Shown here piece by piece: positions 8,339 to 18,525 of a stretch of DNA of 51,384 bases (within the stretch, counting starts at the first letter, position 1; each line of letters starts with the position of its first letter). This stretch comes from Bacteroidales bacterium (GTDB lineage Bacteria > Bacteroidota > Bacteroidia > Bacteroidales > P3): the NCBI GenBank assembly GCA_030523765.1, contig JAUNHX010000013.1, positions 1 to 51,384 of the forward strand, read 5' to 3'. The position numbers and the translations under genes were made by a program. The notes under the pieces were generated by a model. It had not been told where the DNA came from. It saw only the letters and a list, made by a program, of their open reading frames with translations, and searched no databases.

Positions 8339-10417
8339 ATGAAGAAATATCTGATTCTCATACTATTTGCAGTCTCCGCACTGCTATCGTATGCCCAGGT
8401 ACAAAACCCTGCAAAATGGTCCTACTCCGTGAAAGAACTTTCGGCCACTGAGGTAGATTTGGTATTTACATGCAAGCTCGATGCTGGATGGCATATCTAT
8501 TCGCAATACACCGATCCTGCTGGCCCCATAGCCCTCGAATTCACCATCGACGAAGGTAAAGATTTCAGCCGTGTAGGCAAAGTACGCGAACCCAAAGCTC
8601 ACGAAGAGTTCGACGAGACTTTTGGCTGCACCGTCAAATCGTTCACCAATACCGTTACTTTCCGCCAGAAAGTGAAACGCAACACAGAGAAAGCCTTCAA
8701 GGTTACTGGCTCACTATATTATCAGTTATGCAACGACGGCAGTTGTATCGCTCCTAGCGATGTGCCCTTCACCTTCAATGTGCCCGTTGCTACCATGAAG
8801 GAGGAGGCTGATGCTGCAGATGCCTCTCCTAATGAGGTGGATTCATCTGCACTCAACTCGGAAGCCGAGGGAGACTCTGCAGCCGCTATCACCCAAAGCA
8901 CCGAAGAGAACAACGATAGCGATGTTGAAGATGAAGAGGAAAAGAGTAATAGTCTCTTTGTGACCTTCCTTCTAGCTTTGTTGGGTGGTATCGTTACGAT
9001 GTTCACCCCCTGTGTCTTCCCCATGATACCCATGACGGTGAATTTCTTTATGCATGGTAGCGATAACAAACGCAAAAACCGCCGTCAGGCTTGGTTCTTT
9101 GGATTCTCTATCATCTTCATCTTTGCCGTACTAGGTGCTATTCTTAGTTTCATCTTCGGACCCGAATCGCTCAATTATATTGGCACCCACGGTATACCCA
9201 ACCTGATCTTCTTCGTCATCTTCTTCATCTTTGCCCTCTCATTCTTCGGCCTCTTCGAAATCAAGATGCCAGAGAAATGGATTAACAAATCGGACGAGCA
9301 GGCCGACAAAGGGGGATTAATGGCTCCTTTCTTTATTGCACTCACCACAGTATTGGTTTCCTTCTCTTGCACCGGTCCCATCATTGGCGGTGCCTTGGTA
9401 GGACTCACCTCTGAGTCGACCAACCGTTGGGTGGCATTGGTCACCATGCTCGGCTTTGGTATCGGTTTTGCATTGCCTTTCACCCTGCTGGCCTTCTTCC
9501 CCCAGGTACTGAAAAATATGAAGTCGGGCGGCTGGCTGAACACCGTGAAAGTATCGTTCGCATTCTTGGAATTGGCCTTCGGTTTGAAATTCTTGAGCAT
9601 GGCTGACCAATATTGGGCATGGCGACTACTTGACCGTGAGGTATATCTAGCTCTATGGATCGTTATCTTCTCGTTGTGGGGCATCTACCTCATGGGAAAA
9701 ATCAAGTTCAAAGGCGATGAAGATGTCAAACAGATTGGCGTGCTTCGTCTCTTCTTGATCATCCTCGACTTCTCCTTCGTAGTATATATGATCCCAGGCA
9801 TGTGGGGTGCACCTCTGAAAGGTATTTCTGGTTATCTTCCTCCCGAGGATACGCAAGACTTTAATATTGAACGACTGGTTGTTGAGAATACACAAAACAT
9901 CCAGACTGCAACTGTAGCAGCTCATGGCTCGCTGCCTGCCGACCGCAAATATGTCGATGTGCTCCATCTCCCTGTAGGTTTCGAAGGATTCTACGACCTT
10001 GATGAAGCTAAAGCATGGGCCAAAGAGCACAACAAGCCAATCTTTATCGACTTCACGGGGCGCAACTGCGCCAACTGTCGTAAGATGGAGAATGCGGTAT
10101 GGGTTGATCCCGAGGTAAAGAAGATCTTGAACGAAGACTTCATCATCTGCTCTCTTTTTGCCGACATGAATGATATCAGTCTGCCCGAAAACGAGTGGAT
10201 TCCCGACGATCATGGTCGTATGATCAAGACACTAGGTCGTCGCAACCTCTACTATCAAACCAAGACCTTCAACATGAACGCACAGCCTTACTATGTGATA
10301 ATCGACAGCGAAGGTAACGTGATGACCAAGCATAACTTCAAATACGAACGCGACGTCAACAAGTTTATCCACTGGCTTAACGAAGGTAAGGCCAACTACG
10401 CCAACAAAACGGTATAA
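8339..10417 (+). CDS. dsbD: Thiol:disulfide interchange protein, DsbD type
   Basis: 692 aa. Passes electrons from cytoplasmic thioredoxin across the inner membrane to periplasmic reductases. Signal peptide (1-19, ending SYAQ); N-terminal DsbD-alpha-like domain with Cys131 and Cys136 (LCNDGSC); an acidic linker (about 157-200, rich in Glu, Asp and Ser); a DsbD/CcdA transmembrane core of about eight helices (205-495) with cysteines in FTPCVFP and FSCTGP; and a C-terminal thioredoxin domain with CANC at 577-580. All three redox centres are present, so it should be complete. Monocistronic, ending at a hairpin shared with rnr. Confidence 0.92.
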   Translation: MKKYLILILFAVSALLSYAQVQNPAKWSYSVKELSATEVDLVFTCKLDAGWHIYSQYTDPAGPIALEFTIDEGKDFSRVGKVREPKAHEEFDETFGCTVKSFTNTVTFRQKVKRNTEKAFKVTGSLYYQLCNDGSCIAPSDVPFTFNVPVATMKEEADAADASPNEVDSSALNSEAEGDSAAAITQSTEENNDSDVEDEEEKSNSLFVTFLLALLGGIVTMFTPCVFPMIPMTVNFFMHGSDNKRKNRRQAWFFGFSIIFIFAVLGAILSFIFGPESLNYIGTHGIPNLIFFVIFFIFALSFFGLFEIKMPEKWINKSDEQADKGGLMAPFFIALTTVLVSFSCTGPIIGGALVGLTSESTNRWVALVTMLGFGIGFALPFTLLAFFPQVLKNMKSGGWLNTVKVSFAFLELAFGLKFLSMADQYWAWRLLDREVYLALWIVIFSLWGIYLMGKIKFKGDEDVKQIGVLRLFLIILDFSFVVYMIPGMWGAPLKGISGYLPPEDTQDFNIERLVVENTQNIQTATVAAHGSLPADRKYVDVLHLPVGFEGFYDLDEAKAWAKEHNKPIFIDFTGRNCANCRKMENAVWVDPEVKKILNEDFIICSLFADMNDISLPENEWIPDDHGRMIKTLGRRNLYYQTKTFNMNAQPYYVIIDSEGNVMTKHNFKYERDVNKFIHWLNEGKANYANKTV

Positions 10418-10435
10418 CGCCCTAAACTATATAAA

Positions 10436-10480
10436 AATAGCGTCGGTACCCACAGGTATCGACGCTATTTTTTTTAGGAC
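10436..10480 (+). terminator. Terminator between convergent dsbD and rnr
   Basis: AATAGCGTCGGTACC pairs with GGTATCGACGCTATT across a short loop and is followed by a run of T on the plus strand. The minus-strand tail is weaker but could also serve rnr. Confidence 0.7.
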
Positions 10481-10493
10481 TTCCGTCCCATTC

Positions 10494-12839
10494 TTATTTC
10501 TTTGACTTACGGTTCGGTTTGCCCCCTTTCGAAACTTTGGACGATCCCTTACCTTTAGTTGATTTGGTAGAACGAGTTTTTTTCTGTGTGTTTGAAGGTT
10601 TACCCTTGCCGCTTCTTCCTTTGTTGGAACGACTACTACGGTCGTTCTCCTCAGAGGTGCCACTCTCATCCAGCAATATGAAATCAATCTGTTTGCGCAG
10701 CATGTCAACTCCCTTAACCTGAATCATCACAGGATCACCTAGTTTGTAAGTCTGTCCCGTGCGACGGCCAATCACCTGATAATTATCCTCATCAAGCATA
10801 TAGTAGTCGCCCTTCAAGCTTCCAATAGGTATCATACCCTCGCATTTATTGCCTTCAATCTCGGCATAGATACCCCATTTGCTGACACCCGATATAAGAG
10901 CAGGGAACGACTGTCCTATCTTGTCGCTTAGAAACTCAGCCTGCTTATACTTCACGCTGCTGCGTTCAGCATCGGCCGCACGTTTCTCCATAGCAGAGCA
11001 GTGCTTGCAATACTCTTCATACTCGGCAGCATTAGCACTCGCGCCACCATTCAGGTACGAGAAGAGGAGTCGATGTACCATGAGGTCAGGATAGCGACGT
11101 ATGGGAGAAGTGAAATGGGTATAGAAGGGGAAAGCTAGCCCATAGTGGCCAATATTCTCGGTACTATAATAGGCTCTTGCCATTGTGCGAATAGCAATCG
11201 AATCGATCATATACTCCTCGCCACGACCAGCAATACTCTCAAACAGATTGTTGTACGACTGAGCCAAAGCCTTACGACTGCCCGTACGCATCTCGAAGCC
11301 CAGCTTGCTAACAAATTCCACGAAAGTGTTCAACTTGTCGGGATTGGGTTCATCGTGCACACGGTAAACGAAAGTTTTAGCATCAGGGTTACGGCGGGCC
11401 TTGCCCTCTTTGGCAATGGCGCCCACCTTCTCAGCCACCTTTTTGTTGGCCAACAACATAAACTCCTCTATCAGCCAGTTGGCCTCCTTCGACTCCTTAA
11501 TATAAACACCGATAGGTTTGGCATTCTCGTCAAGTTGGAACTTCACCTCCTGACTCTCAAAATTGATAGCACCGTCGTTATAGCGGCCCTCTCTAAGGAT
11601 AGTAGCCAATTGATGGAGCATCAGTATGGCCTCGCCTACCTTCTTGTCGGCCGGATTGCCAGAATCGACCCATGCTCCTCGATCTATCACCTCTTGCGCC
11701 TCTTCATAGGCCAAACGGCGATCGCTACATATCACACTCTTGCCAAACCACTGATTGACCACTGTCGCTTTAGGCGTCATCTCGAAAAGCACCGAGAAGC
11801 AAAGTTTATCTTCCCCTTGACGGAGCGAACAGAGTTCATTGCATAGTCTTTCGGGCAACATAGGAACCGTGCGATCCACCAAATAGATGCTGGTGCCACG
11901 TTCGTAGGCTTCGCGATCGATAGGCGAGCCAGGTGTTACATAGTGCGACACATCGGCAATATGCACACCCACCTCGTAGTTGCCATTCTTCAACACCTTA
12001 AACGAGAGTGCATCATCGAAATCCTTCGCATCCGAGGGGTCGATAGTGAAGGTTGTAGTTTGGCGGAAGTCGCGTCGCCCTTCGTAATCCTTCTTAGTAG
12101 GCGAAACTATCTTGTTTGCTGCTGCCTTCACATCGTCAGGGAAATCGATGGGGAAATCGTTTTCCACCAAGATCGACTGCATCTCCACATTATTGTCGCC
12201 CGGCTTACCCAGCCTATTGATCACCTTGCCTACAGGGTTGTGCATATTGGCTGGCCAGTCAGTCATCTCCACCACACACTTCTCGCCATCCACAGCCCCA
12301 TTCAAATCGGCCAGCGGAATAAAGATATCGACCACCATATTGCGATTGTCGGGCAAGAGGAAAGCAAAATTGCCTTGCCGTTGAATGCGGCCCACGAAAC
12401 GGGTCTTGGCCCGCTCAAGGATCTCTACCACCTGACCTTCCGGCTTGTGCATCTTGCGTTGTGGGAACATCAGCACTTTCACCGTGTCACCGTGCAGCGC
12501 ATGATTGGTATAGTTGGGAGCGATGAGCACGTCCTCACGTCCCTCTTCTTTCGGAATCACATAGGCTTTGCCCGTTTGTTTCATATCGATGGTGCCGATC
12601 AAGTAATTGGTAGGCAGCAAATCGTCTTTGATATGCTTGGGGTTGATTTTATACTTACCCCTCCCCTCTTCAATTAGGATATGATCTTCTGCCATCTGTA
12701 ATACGGTAGCCCGTACCATTTCGCGGAAGGCCTTATCGTAGGCACCCACCTTGGCAGCCACCTGTTTGTAGTTGAACGTAGAGAAAGGACTATTGGCAAA
12801 AACTTTTAATATCTGAACTTCTATTTTGTCTGTATTCAT
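10494..12839 (-). CDS. rnr: Ribonuclease R
   Basis: 781 aa. A 3'-to-5' exoribonuclease that degrades structured RNA. An N-terminal winged-helix-like region is followed by cold-shock domains (to about 250), then the RNB catalytic domain with DPSDAKDFDDAL near 267-278 (metal-binding Asp residues) and HFTSPIRRYPDLMVHR. An S1 domain follows (SFPALISGVSKWGIYAEI), and a Lys/Ser/Gly-rich basic tail ends the chain (about the last 45 residues), typical of RNase R. It lies 46 bases after the M3 peptidase gene on the same strand and may be co-transcribed with it. Confidence 0.95.
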   Translation of the reverse strand: MNTDKIEVQILKVFANSPFSTFNYKQVAAKVGAYDKAFREMVRATVLQMAEDHILIEEGRGKYKINPKHIKDDLLPTNYLIGTIDMKQTGKAYVIPKEEGREDVLIAPNYTNHALHGDTVKVLMFPQRKMHKPEGQVVEILERAKTRFVGRIQRQGNFAFLLPDNRNMVVDIFIPLADLNGAVDGEKCVVEMTDWPANMHNPVGKVINRLGKPGDNNVEMQSILVENDFPIDFPDDVKAAANKIVSPTKKDYEGRRDFRQTTTFTIDPSDAKDFDDALSFKVLKNGNYEVGVHIADVSHYVTPGSPIDREAYERGTSIYLVDRTVPMLPERLCNELCSLRQGEDKLCFSVLFEMTPKATVVNQWFGKSVICSDRRLAYEEAQEVIDRGAWVDSGNPADKKVGEAILMLHQLATILREGRYNDGAINFESQEVKFQLDENAKPIGVYIKESKEANWLIEEFMLLANKKVAEKVGAIAKEGKARRNPDAKTFVYRVHDEPNPDKLNTFVEFVSKLGFEMRTGSRKALAQSYNNLFESIAGRGEEYMIDSIAIRTMARAYYSTENIGHYGLAFPFYTHFTSPIRRYPDLMVHRLLFSYLNGGASANAAEYEEYCKHCSAMEKRAADAERSSVKYKQAEFLSDKIGQSFPALISGVSKWGIYAEIEGNKCEGMIPIGSLKGDYYMLDEDNYQVIGRRTGQTYKLGDPVMIQVKGVDMLRKQIDFILLDESGTSEENDRSSRSNKGRSGKGKPSNTQKKTRSTKSTKGKGSSKVSKGGKPNRKSKK

Positions 12840-12885
12840 TGTTTAATGATTGTTTGATAATTATAATAAGGATAAATGAATAAGG

Positions 12886-14919
12886 TTAAGATCGATGGTT
12901 GAATCCGCTACGCTCTATCAAGGCATCGGGATTGGGATCACGCCCCATGAAACGGCGGAAAAGGAGCGACGGATGTTCGGTGCCTCCTCGCGAAAGGATC
13001 TCTTGACGGAAACGCATAGCCGTAGTCTGATCAAAGATACCTTGCTGTTTGAAATAGGAGAAGATGTCGGCATCAAGGGCCTCCGCCCATTTATAACCAT
13101 AATAGCCAGCAGCATAGCCACCCGAGAAGATATGGGTGAAAGCTGTAGCGGTATTGCATCGAGGTTGTTGTGACAACAGTTCGTGCATTACTTGATGCTC
13201 GAAATAGGCTGCGTCGCGGTTATCGGGAATCTGGTGGAGTGTATGGAAAGATAGATCGGTATTGCCCAAATTAAGTTGACGCACACAAAGCCAGCCCGAT
13301 AGGTAGTTCTGACTGCGACGAATCTTCTCGATATAATCGGTCGGTATCGGCTCGCCAGTCTGATAGTGGCAAGCAAAAGTGTTGAGAAACTCCGGCTCGT
13401 AGCACCAGTTTTCCATCACTTGGCTAGGCATCTCCACGAAGTCGCGCAGCACATTGGTACCCGACAAACTCTCATATTTTACGTCGCTCAGCATCCCATG
13501 CATAGCATGCCCCATCTCATGCATAAACGTCTCTACCTCGCCAAAGCTGAGTAGCGCTGGCTGGTTACCTATCGGTTTAGAGAAGTTGCACACCACCTGT
13601 ATCAGCGGACGTACATCGCGATCACCTTCACGATGCTGTCCCCTGAACTCGGTCATCCAGGCACCTCCCCGCTTACTAGCGCGCGGATGCATATCTAGAT
13701 AGAGTAACCCCATCAGTCGTTCGCCATCCTCCACTTTGAACACCTTCGCGTCGGGATGATATACCGCCACCTCGGTTGTCTCACTAAAGGTAAGACCATA
13801 CAAACGATGATATAGATCGAAGATGCCTTGCCGCACCTGATCCAAAGGAAAGTAGGGGCGCAGCAACTCGCTATCGAAATCATATTTAGCTTTCCTCAAC
13901 TGGTCGCTATAATAGGAAAAGTCAAATTTCTGCAAAGGGAATCGAACCCCTTGTTGACGGGCATAATCGACCACCTCTTGCAAATCGGCTTCTGCTGCTG
14001 GTAGCGATGCCTCCATCAGCCTGTCCATGAAAGCACGTACCGTTGCTACATCGCAAGCCATCTTATCGCTCAGCGCATACGATGCATAGTCGTCGTAGCC
14101 CATCAGTCGTGCCAGTTCTAGTCGCAGTTCCGCTATCCGAAAAATAATAGCATTGTTATCGTTGTCGTTGCCTCGATTACCTCGATTGTTGTAGGCTTGA
14201 TGCAGCAACCGCCGCAAAGTACGGTTCTCTGCATGAGTCATGAACGGTCCATAACTGGGAAATTGAAGCGTTATCACCCATCCTCTCAACCCGCGGTTAT
14301 GAGCCTCCTCGCGAGCCGCCTCCACCACCCGCGGGGGGAGTCCTTTCAGATGCTCTTTGTGTGTTATATGCATCCAATACTCATTGGTGTCGGCCAACAC
14401 GTTTTGGTTGAACTGCTGTGTGAGGGTAGCTAGTTCTTCGCTATAGCGAGCAAAGGCTTGCTTGTGCTCCTCGTCGAGGAGAGCCCCATGTTTCACAAAA
14501 CTGCGGTGCGTCCTTTCCAAGAGTGTCATTTGTTCAGCACTCAGTGACAGTGCTTCACGTTGTTGGAACAGTTGGTCGACCCGTTGGAAGAGGGGACCAT
14601 TCATATAAATTTCGTTGTTGAAACGAGTTAGCAGCGGACTCATTTCCATAGCCAGCTGTTGTAGGGCCTCGTTGGTGTCGCACTCGTTGAGATTAAAAAG
14701 GAGAGCTGTAGCCCTATCCAATAGGGGCGATGACTTTTCGAGGGCCTCGATGGTATTAAGGAAAGTAGGAGTCTCCTTATTGTTAGCAATAGCCTCGATA
14801 TGATGGCGGGCCTCCTCCATACCCTGTTCGATAGCAGGCTTATAGTGTTCTGGTTTAATCAGAGCAAAAGGAGGGGTATCGTAGGGCGTATTCCACGCCG
14901 ATAGTAACGGATTTGTCAT
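12886..14919 (-). CDS. dcp: M3 family zinc metallopeptidase (Dcp / oligopeptidase A type)
   Basis: 677 aa from the ATG at 14919, which gives the family-typical MTNPLLSAWNTPYDTPPF. The in-frame codon six residues upstream (14937) is GTG and less likely. The zinc site is HEMGHAMHG (about 468-476), with the third ligand in the FVEMPSQVMENW helix. C-terminal FSGGYAAGYYGYKWAE is the conserved substrate-binding tyrosine loop. No signal peptide, so it acts in the cytoplasm on short peptides. The choice between dipeptidyl carboxypeptidase and oligopeptidase A specificity cannot be settled from sequence alone. Confidence 0.9.
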   Translation of the reverse strand: MTNPLLSAWNTPYDTPPFALIKPEHYKPAIEQGMEEARHHIEAIANNKETPTFLNTIEALEKSSPLLDRATALLFNLNECDTNEALQQLAMEMSPLLTRFNNEIYMNGPLFQRVDQLFQQREALSLSAEQMTLLERTHRSFVKHGALLDEEHKQAFARYSEELATLTQQFNQNVLADTNEYWMHITHKEHLKGLPPRVVEAAREEAHNRGLRGWVITLQFPSYGPFMTHAENRTLRRLLHQAYNNRGNRGNDNDNNAIIFRIAELRLELARLMGYDDYASYALSDKMACDVATVRAFMDRLMEASLPAAEADLQEVVDYARQQGVRFPLQKFDFSYYSDQLRKAKYDFDSELLRPYFPLDQVRQGIFDLYHRLYGLTFSETTEVAVYHPDAKVFKVEDGERLMGLLYLDMHPRASKRGGAWMTEFRGQHREGDRDVRPLIQVVCNFSKPIGNQPALLSFGEVETFMHEMGHAMHGMLSDVKYESLSGTNVLRDFVEMPSQVMENWCYEPEFLNTFACHYQTGEPIPTDYIEKIRRSQNYLSGWLCVRQLNLGNTDLSFHTLHQIPDNRDAAYFEHQVMHELLSQQPRCNTATAFTHIFSGGYAAGYYGYKWAEALDADIFSYFKQQGIFDQTTAMRFRQEILSRGGTEHPSLLFRRFMGRDPNPDALIERSGFNHRS

Positions 14920-15020
14920 AGTTTTCTTTATAGTCACGCAATAAAATTAAATCAATCACGTTTTTGTTAACAAAACGTAGAAACAGAAATAATATTGTTA
15001 TAAAATAAAGATTCAATACA

Positions 15021-15902
15021 ATGAAAAAGTTTTGCTTCATTATGGGGCTTGCAGCGATGCCCCTCTTCTTTACGGCATGCAACAACAATGCCAACGAAGA
15101 CGTCCTGATGGCTCAGCAACGTGCCGACTCGCTGCAACAGATTATCGACGAGAAGGATGGAGAAATCGATGCCCTCTTCGATGTCCTCAACCAGATTGAA
15201 GACAATCTTAATCAGATCAACGACAAATACTCTTCTGTTCAGAAGATGAGTCGTGGCGGCATCGAGAACAACAACAATGTTAAAGGCGAGATCAACGATC
15301 AGATCGCCAACATCGAGACCATGCTGGCCGACAACAAGACCAAACTGGCCAACCTCAACGCCAAACTGAAAACGGCAGGCAACGAAAGTTCGCAACTGCA
15401 AGAGTTTGTTGCTAAGTTGGAACAACGCATCACCGATCAAGAGGCTCAGATCACCGCTCTCCGCACCGAACTGGAAAACAGCAAAGTTATCATCAAAGGA
15501 CTGAACGAGAACATCAACACTCTTCACGCTGCTAACCAGGAAAAGGATGCCACCATCGCCCGTCAGACCGCCGAAGCCAACAAAGCCTACTTCATTGTGG
15601 GTAGCTACAGCGAACTGAAGAACGCAGGCATCGTCAACAAGAGTGGCGGATTCATCGGCATTGGTAAGAAACAGAGTGCTTCGGCCAACATGAACACCGA
15701 ACTCTTCACCATGATCGATCGTACCAAGGTCACCACCATCACCATCAACCAGAAGAAACCGGTGGTCATCTCCAAACACCCTGCCGACAGCTACGAACTG
15801 GTAGCCGACGAGAGCGATCCTTCAGTAACCGCCTACCTGAAGATCCTCAACCCCGGCACATTCTGGAAATACACCAACTATCTAGTGGTCTCCACCAAAT
15901 AA
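15021..15902 (+). CDS. Coiled-coil lipoprotein, function unknown
   Basis: 293 aa. The signal peptide ends in the lipobox FFTAC (Cys20). Residues about 28-185 form long coiled-coil heptads rich in Gln, Asn, Glu and Leu (DEKDGEIDALFDVLNQIEDN, ITDQEAQITALRTELE). The C-terminal part (about 190-293), with AYFIVGSYSELKNAGIVNKSGGF, looks like a compact beta-rich domain conserved in Bacteroidota proteins of unknown function. A periplasmic or outer-membrane spacer or scaffold role is a guess from the shape. Monocistronic, with a hairpin at 15945-15975. Confidence 0.8.
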   Translation: MKKFCFIMGLAAMPLFFTACNNNANEDVLMAQQRADSLQQIIDEKDGEIDALFDVLNQIEDNLNQINDKYSSVQKMSRGGIENNNNVKGEINDQIANIETMLADNKTKLANLNAKLKTAGNESSQLQEFVAKLEQRITDQEAQITALRTELENSKVIIKGLNENINTLHAANQEKDATIARQTAEANKAYFIVGSYSELKNAGIVNKSGGFIGIGKKQSASANMNTELFTMIDRTKVTTITINQKKPVVISKHPADSYELVADESDPSVTAYLKILNPGTFWKYTNYLVVSTK

Positions 15903-15944
15903 ACACTAACGGTCCTTCTGACCATTCAGCTTACAAACCTCATA

Positions 15945-15975
15945 AGGGACAGTTTCATTTACGGGCTGTCCCTTA
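15945..15975 (+). terminator. Terminator after the coiled-coil lipoprotein
   Basis: AAGGGACAG (15945-15953) pairs with CTGTCCCTT (15967-15975), followed by AATTAT. The T tail is short. Confidence 0.6.
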
Positions 15976-16034
15976 ATTATATCGTGCTTACAAGAAAAAA
16001 AATATAAAAATAGATTAAATACGAATATAAAGTG

Positions 16035-16042
16035 TATTTTTG
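16035..16042 (+). promoter_or_regulatory. -7 box before the 790-aa secreted protein
   Basis: TATTTTTG followed by CAG, about 100 bases before the gene. No good -33 TTG at the expected distance. Confidence 0.45.
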
Positions 16043-16139
16043 CAGCAGAAATAATCTAGCAGCATGAATAGCATTGATATTCATTACTGACTGAAAGAAA
16101 ATGATTTAGATTTACATCACATAAATAACAGCCTTTGTC

Positions 16140-18512
16140 ATGAAAGCGAACACTCACTTCATCCAACACAAAAAGAGCAATAGGAGATATCACCTAACAG
16201 CCCTCGTAGTACTGCTAACCCTTCTGATACAACCCATTGATACGAAAGCCTGTGGCCCCTTTTATTGGGTCTACGAGGTAACACAAGTACCCGAATACTA
16301 CTTCACCCCTTTCAACGTCAGGTTGAATCGGGATCAAAACTTCGTCGACTACAACTGCGAGCTATGGAAAGAGCAAGTGGGTGGCAATGTAACAATAGAG
16401 GATGTGCGAGATGCTATATATAACTACGACCTTAGCGTATGGGAGAAAATAGAGGGTCACGTATGCGAAGACTCTCGGCAGTTACTCTTCTCTTCCCACC
16501 TCCAGAACAGTTTCATCCAACGTCTTATCAAGACCCACGACACTACATCGGTACGTCTACTATGCTACTCTAAACGCTATGAGGTGATACGTGGCATACA
16601 ACTCGATCCTTGGAACTACCATCCTAGCCAACACCCAGAGGAGGATCTGCGACGCTGTGCCGATTACGGTAAAGCCTGCTTTGACCGTACCCACTCCGAA
16701 CGAGCCTTGCTGCTAGCGACGAAAGCCCTATTTACCCTGAAGGCCGATAAGGAATGCATCCAACTATGGAAAAAAGCCGAGCCTTACGTGAATGTGCTAG
16801 CGCTGAGAGAGAAGATAGAGGGCTACGTGGCTGGATGTATGGCCCGACAAGGAGATATAGAGGGAGCCTCAACCATTTATATGCGCATTGGCGACCTAGA
16901 ATCGTTACTCCAACTGAACGGGAAGAAGAGTTTGATGGATCTGACCGAAGCAATCTACACTCAAAACCCCAATGCATCAATGCTCACTGAAGCGGTACAG
17001 TATATGCTGCTAAAATGGCACTGGCCCTATGTAGACCTCGACCCTCGTTATCTCACCTACCAGTTGACACCATCGGAAAAGGACGACAACAACCGTCAAC
17101 GGCTGATGGCGTTAGCTACAAAAGCCATCAACAATCCTAAAGTACTGAATGAAGCCCTATGGCACTATGTGGCGGCCTGCCTATACGACTACCAAGGGCA
17201 ATCCGATATGGTGCTCTTGATGCTAGAGGACTACGACCAAACAGAGGGGGTGACCAAAGATTTTGGCACGATTTCTTTCAAGGATTGGAATTATCTACAA
17301 GATGCCATCCATATGCTGCGCTGTAAACAATTATTGCAGACCACCCCTATGGGTAAGGATTATGAACAACTACTTCAAGAATACCAACTATGGCTAGAAA
17401 ACCGCTGGGCACAACTAAGCAAAAAATTGAGCAGCCCAATGCTTTCCTACTTACAGAACAATCAACCCCACCAACTTTATATGGGTTTTACTGATGACTT
17501 TACTTATGCTGTATACTCTCCTAGTGTGAGTGAGCTCTCGCAAATGGTGTACTTGCAACTGCAATGGCGACAAATGGTGATACAATATGCGTTGCCCCGA
17601 CTGCTGTACTACGGACAGTCCATCAGAGCCCTACAAGTGGCCAACGCAGTAGAAAATAGTTTCTTTATTACTACCCACAACCAGGCCTTGACTTACCTGA
17701 GAACCCAAACGCTGCCCGACTTGGATGCCCAAGACTTTTTCTACTACTACTCAGGCAATGGATTCGACTATTGCAACGAGGCCTTTCTCCTAGCCGATAG
17801 TATGGATGCCCAGACGTTGGTCAACTATTGGGAATGCATACAGAGCAACCGGGTCGACGATAAGTTTTGGAATAGCCGCAGCTATACCGACAAAGACTAC
17901 TGGTACGAACAGATAGGCACCCATTGGATGCGACAAGAGGAATTTGCTACCGCCGTGATGTGGCTGCAGCAAGTAGCCGACGACTATCAAAACAAAACCA
18001 ACCTCCGTTCGTGGTATCTGTACGATCCCTTCCAAGCCAGTACCGTTCGATGGAATCATCCCAAACAAGCCAAACTGCAGTTTGCTCGTCGTATGGCCGA
18101 ACTGAAAAACCAGATGGAATATGCTGCCAGTAGCGATGAAAAGGGATTGGCAGGGGTGCTCTATGCCACAGCGTTGAATAACGCTGCCGATCAATGCTGG
18201 TCCCTACTATCCTATGGCAAAGGCTACGAGACATTCGAATGGGACGAGAAACATTCGGTCTTCATTAAAACAGGCTACGAAACGGAGAGCTATTGGGGTC
18301 GCTGCTATAATCATATTCTCCCCTCCTACCTGAAAAACAGAGCATCGTGGACACTCCAACACTCTTTATCAATGATCCAAGATCCCGAAGTGCTGGCACA
18401 AGTCCACTCCTATCTAGGTCATATCAGCCTCGTAGTAAAGCAGTATACCCATACTACTACGGCCCAATACTATGCCCGTCACTGCGACGAATGGAAAGAC
18501 TACATCATTTAA
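16140..18512 (+). CDS. Large secreted protein of unknown function, helical-repeat type
   Basis: 790 aa. N-terminal signal sequence (basic stretch, then LTALVVLLTLLIQPIDTKA) with cleavage probably just before CGPFYW. The mature chain, beginning CGPFYW, looks like a family of uncharacterised Bacteroidota exported proteins, as I recall it. The rest is rich in Trp, Tyr, Leu and Ala in alternating helices (for example LLLATKALFTLKADKECIQL and MARQGDIEGASTIYMRIGD), which resembles a TPR-like solenoid. A Cys directly at the predicted cleavage site could make it a lipoprotein, but the preceding TKA is a weak lipobox. The tfoX-like gene follows after 13 bases. No catalytic motif is evident. Confidence 0.7.
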   Translation: MKANTHFIQHKKSNRRYHLTALVVLLTLLIQPIDTKACGPFYWVYEVTQVPEYYFTPFNVRLNRDQNFVDYNCELWKEQVGGNVTIEDVRDAIYNYDLSVWEKIEGHVCEDSRQLLFSSHLQNSFIQRLIKTHDTTSVRLLCYSKRYEVIRGIQLDPWNYHPSQHPEEDLRRCADYGKACFDRTHSERALLLATKALFTLKADKECIQLWKKAEPYVNVLALREKIEGYVAGCMARQGDIEGASTIYMRIGDLESLLQLNGKKSLMDLTEAIYTQNPNASMLTEAVQYMLLKWHWPYVDLDPRYLTYQLTPSEKDDNNRQRLMALATKAINNPKVLNEALWHYVAACLYDYQGQSDMVLLMLEDYDQTEGVTKDFGTISFKDWNYLQDAIHMLRCKQLLQTTPMGKDYEQLLQEYQLWLENRWAQLSKKLSSPMLSYLQNNQPHQLYMGFTDDFTYAVYSPSVSELSQMVYLQLQWRQMVIQYALPRLLYYGQSIRALQVANAVENSFFITTHNQALTYLRTQTLPDLDAQDFFYYYSGNGFDYCNEAFLLADSMDAQTLVNYWECIQSNRVDDKFWNSRSYTDKDYWYEQIGTHWMRQEEFATAVMWLQQVADDYQNKTNLRSWYLYDPFQASTVRWNHPKQAKLQFARRMAELKNQMEYAASSDEKGLAGVLYATALNNAADQCWSLLSYGKGYETFEWDEKHSVFIKTGYETESYWGRCYNHILPSYLKNRASWTLQHSLSMIQDPEVLAQVHSYLGHISLVVKQYTHTTTAQYYARHCDEWKDYII

Positions 18513-18525
18513 TCATACGAAAACT

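Noticed and set aside
11145..12677. Two long plus-strand frames opposite rnr
   Set aside because: RNase R motifs on the other strand are complete; these frames lack motifs and promoter.
14967..15779. 270-aa open frame on the minus strand opposite the coiled-coil lipoprotein
   Set aside because: Mirror of a gene with a lipobox and coiled coil; Val/Phe/Gly-rich translation is the usual antisense artefact.
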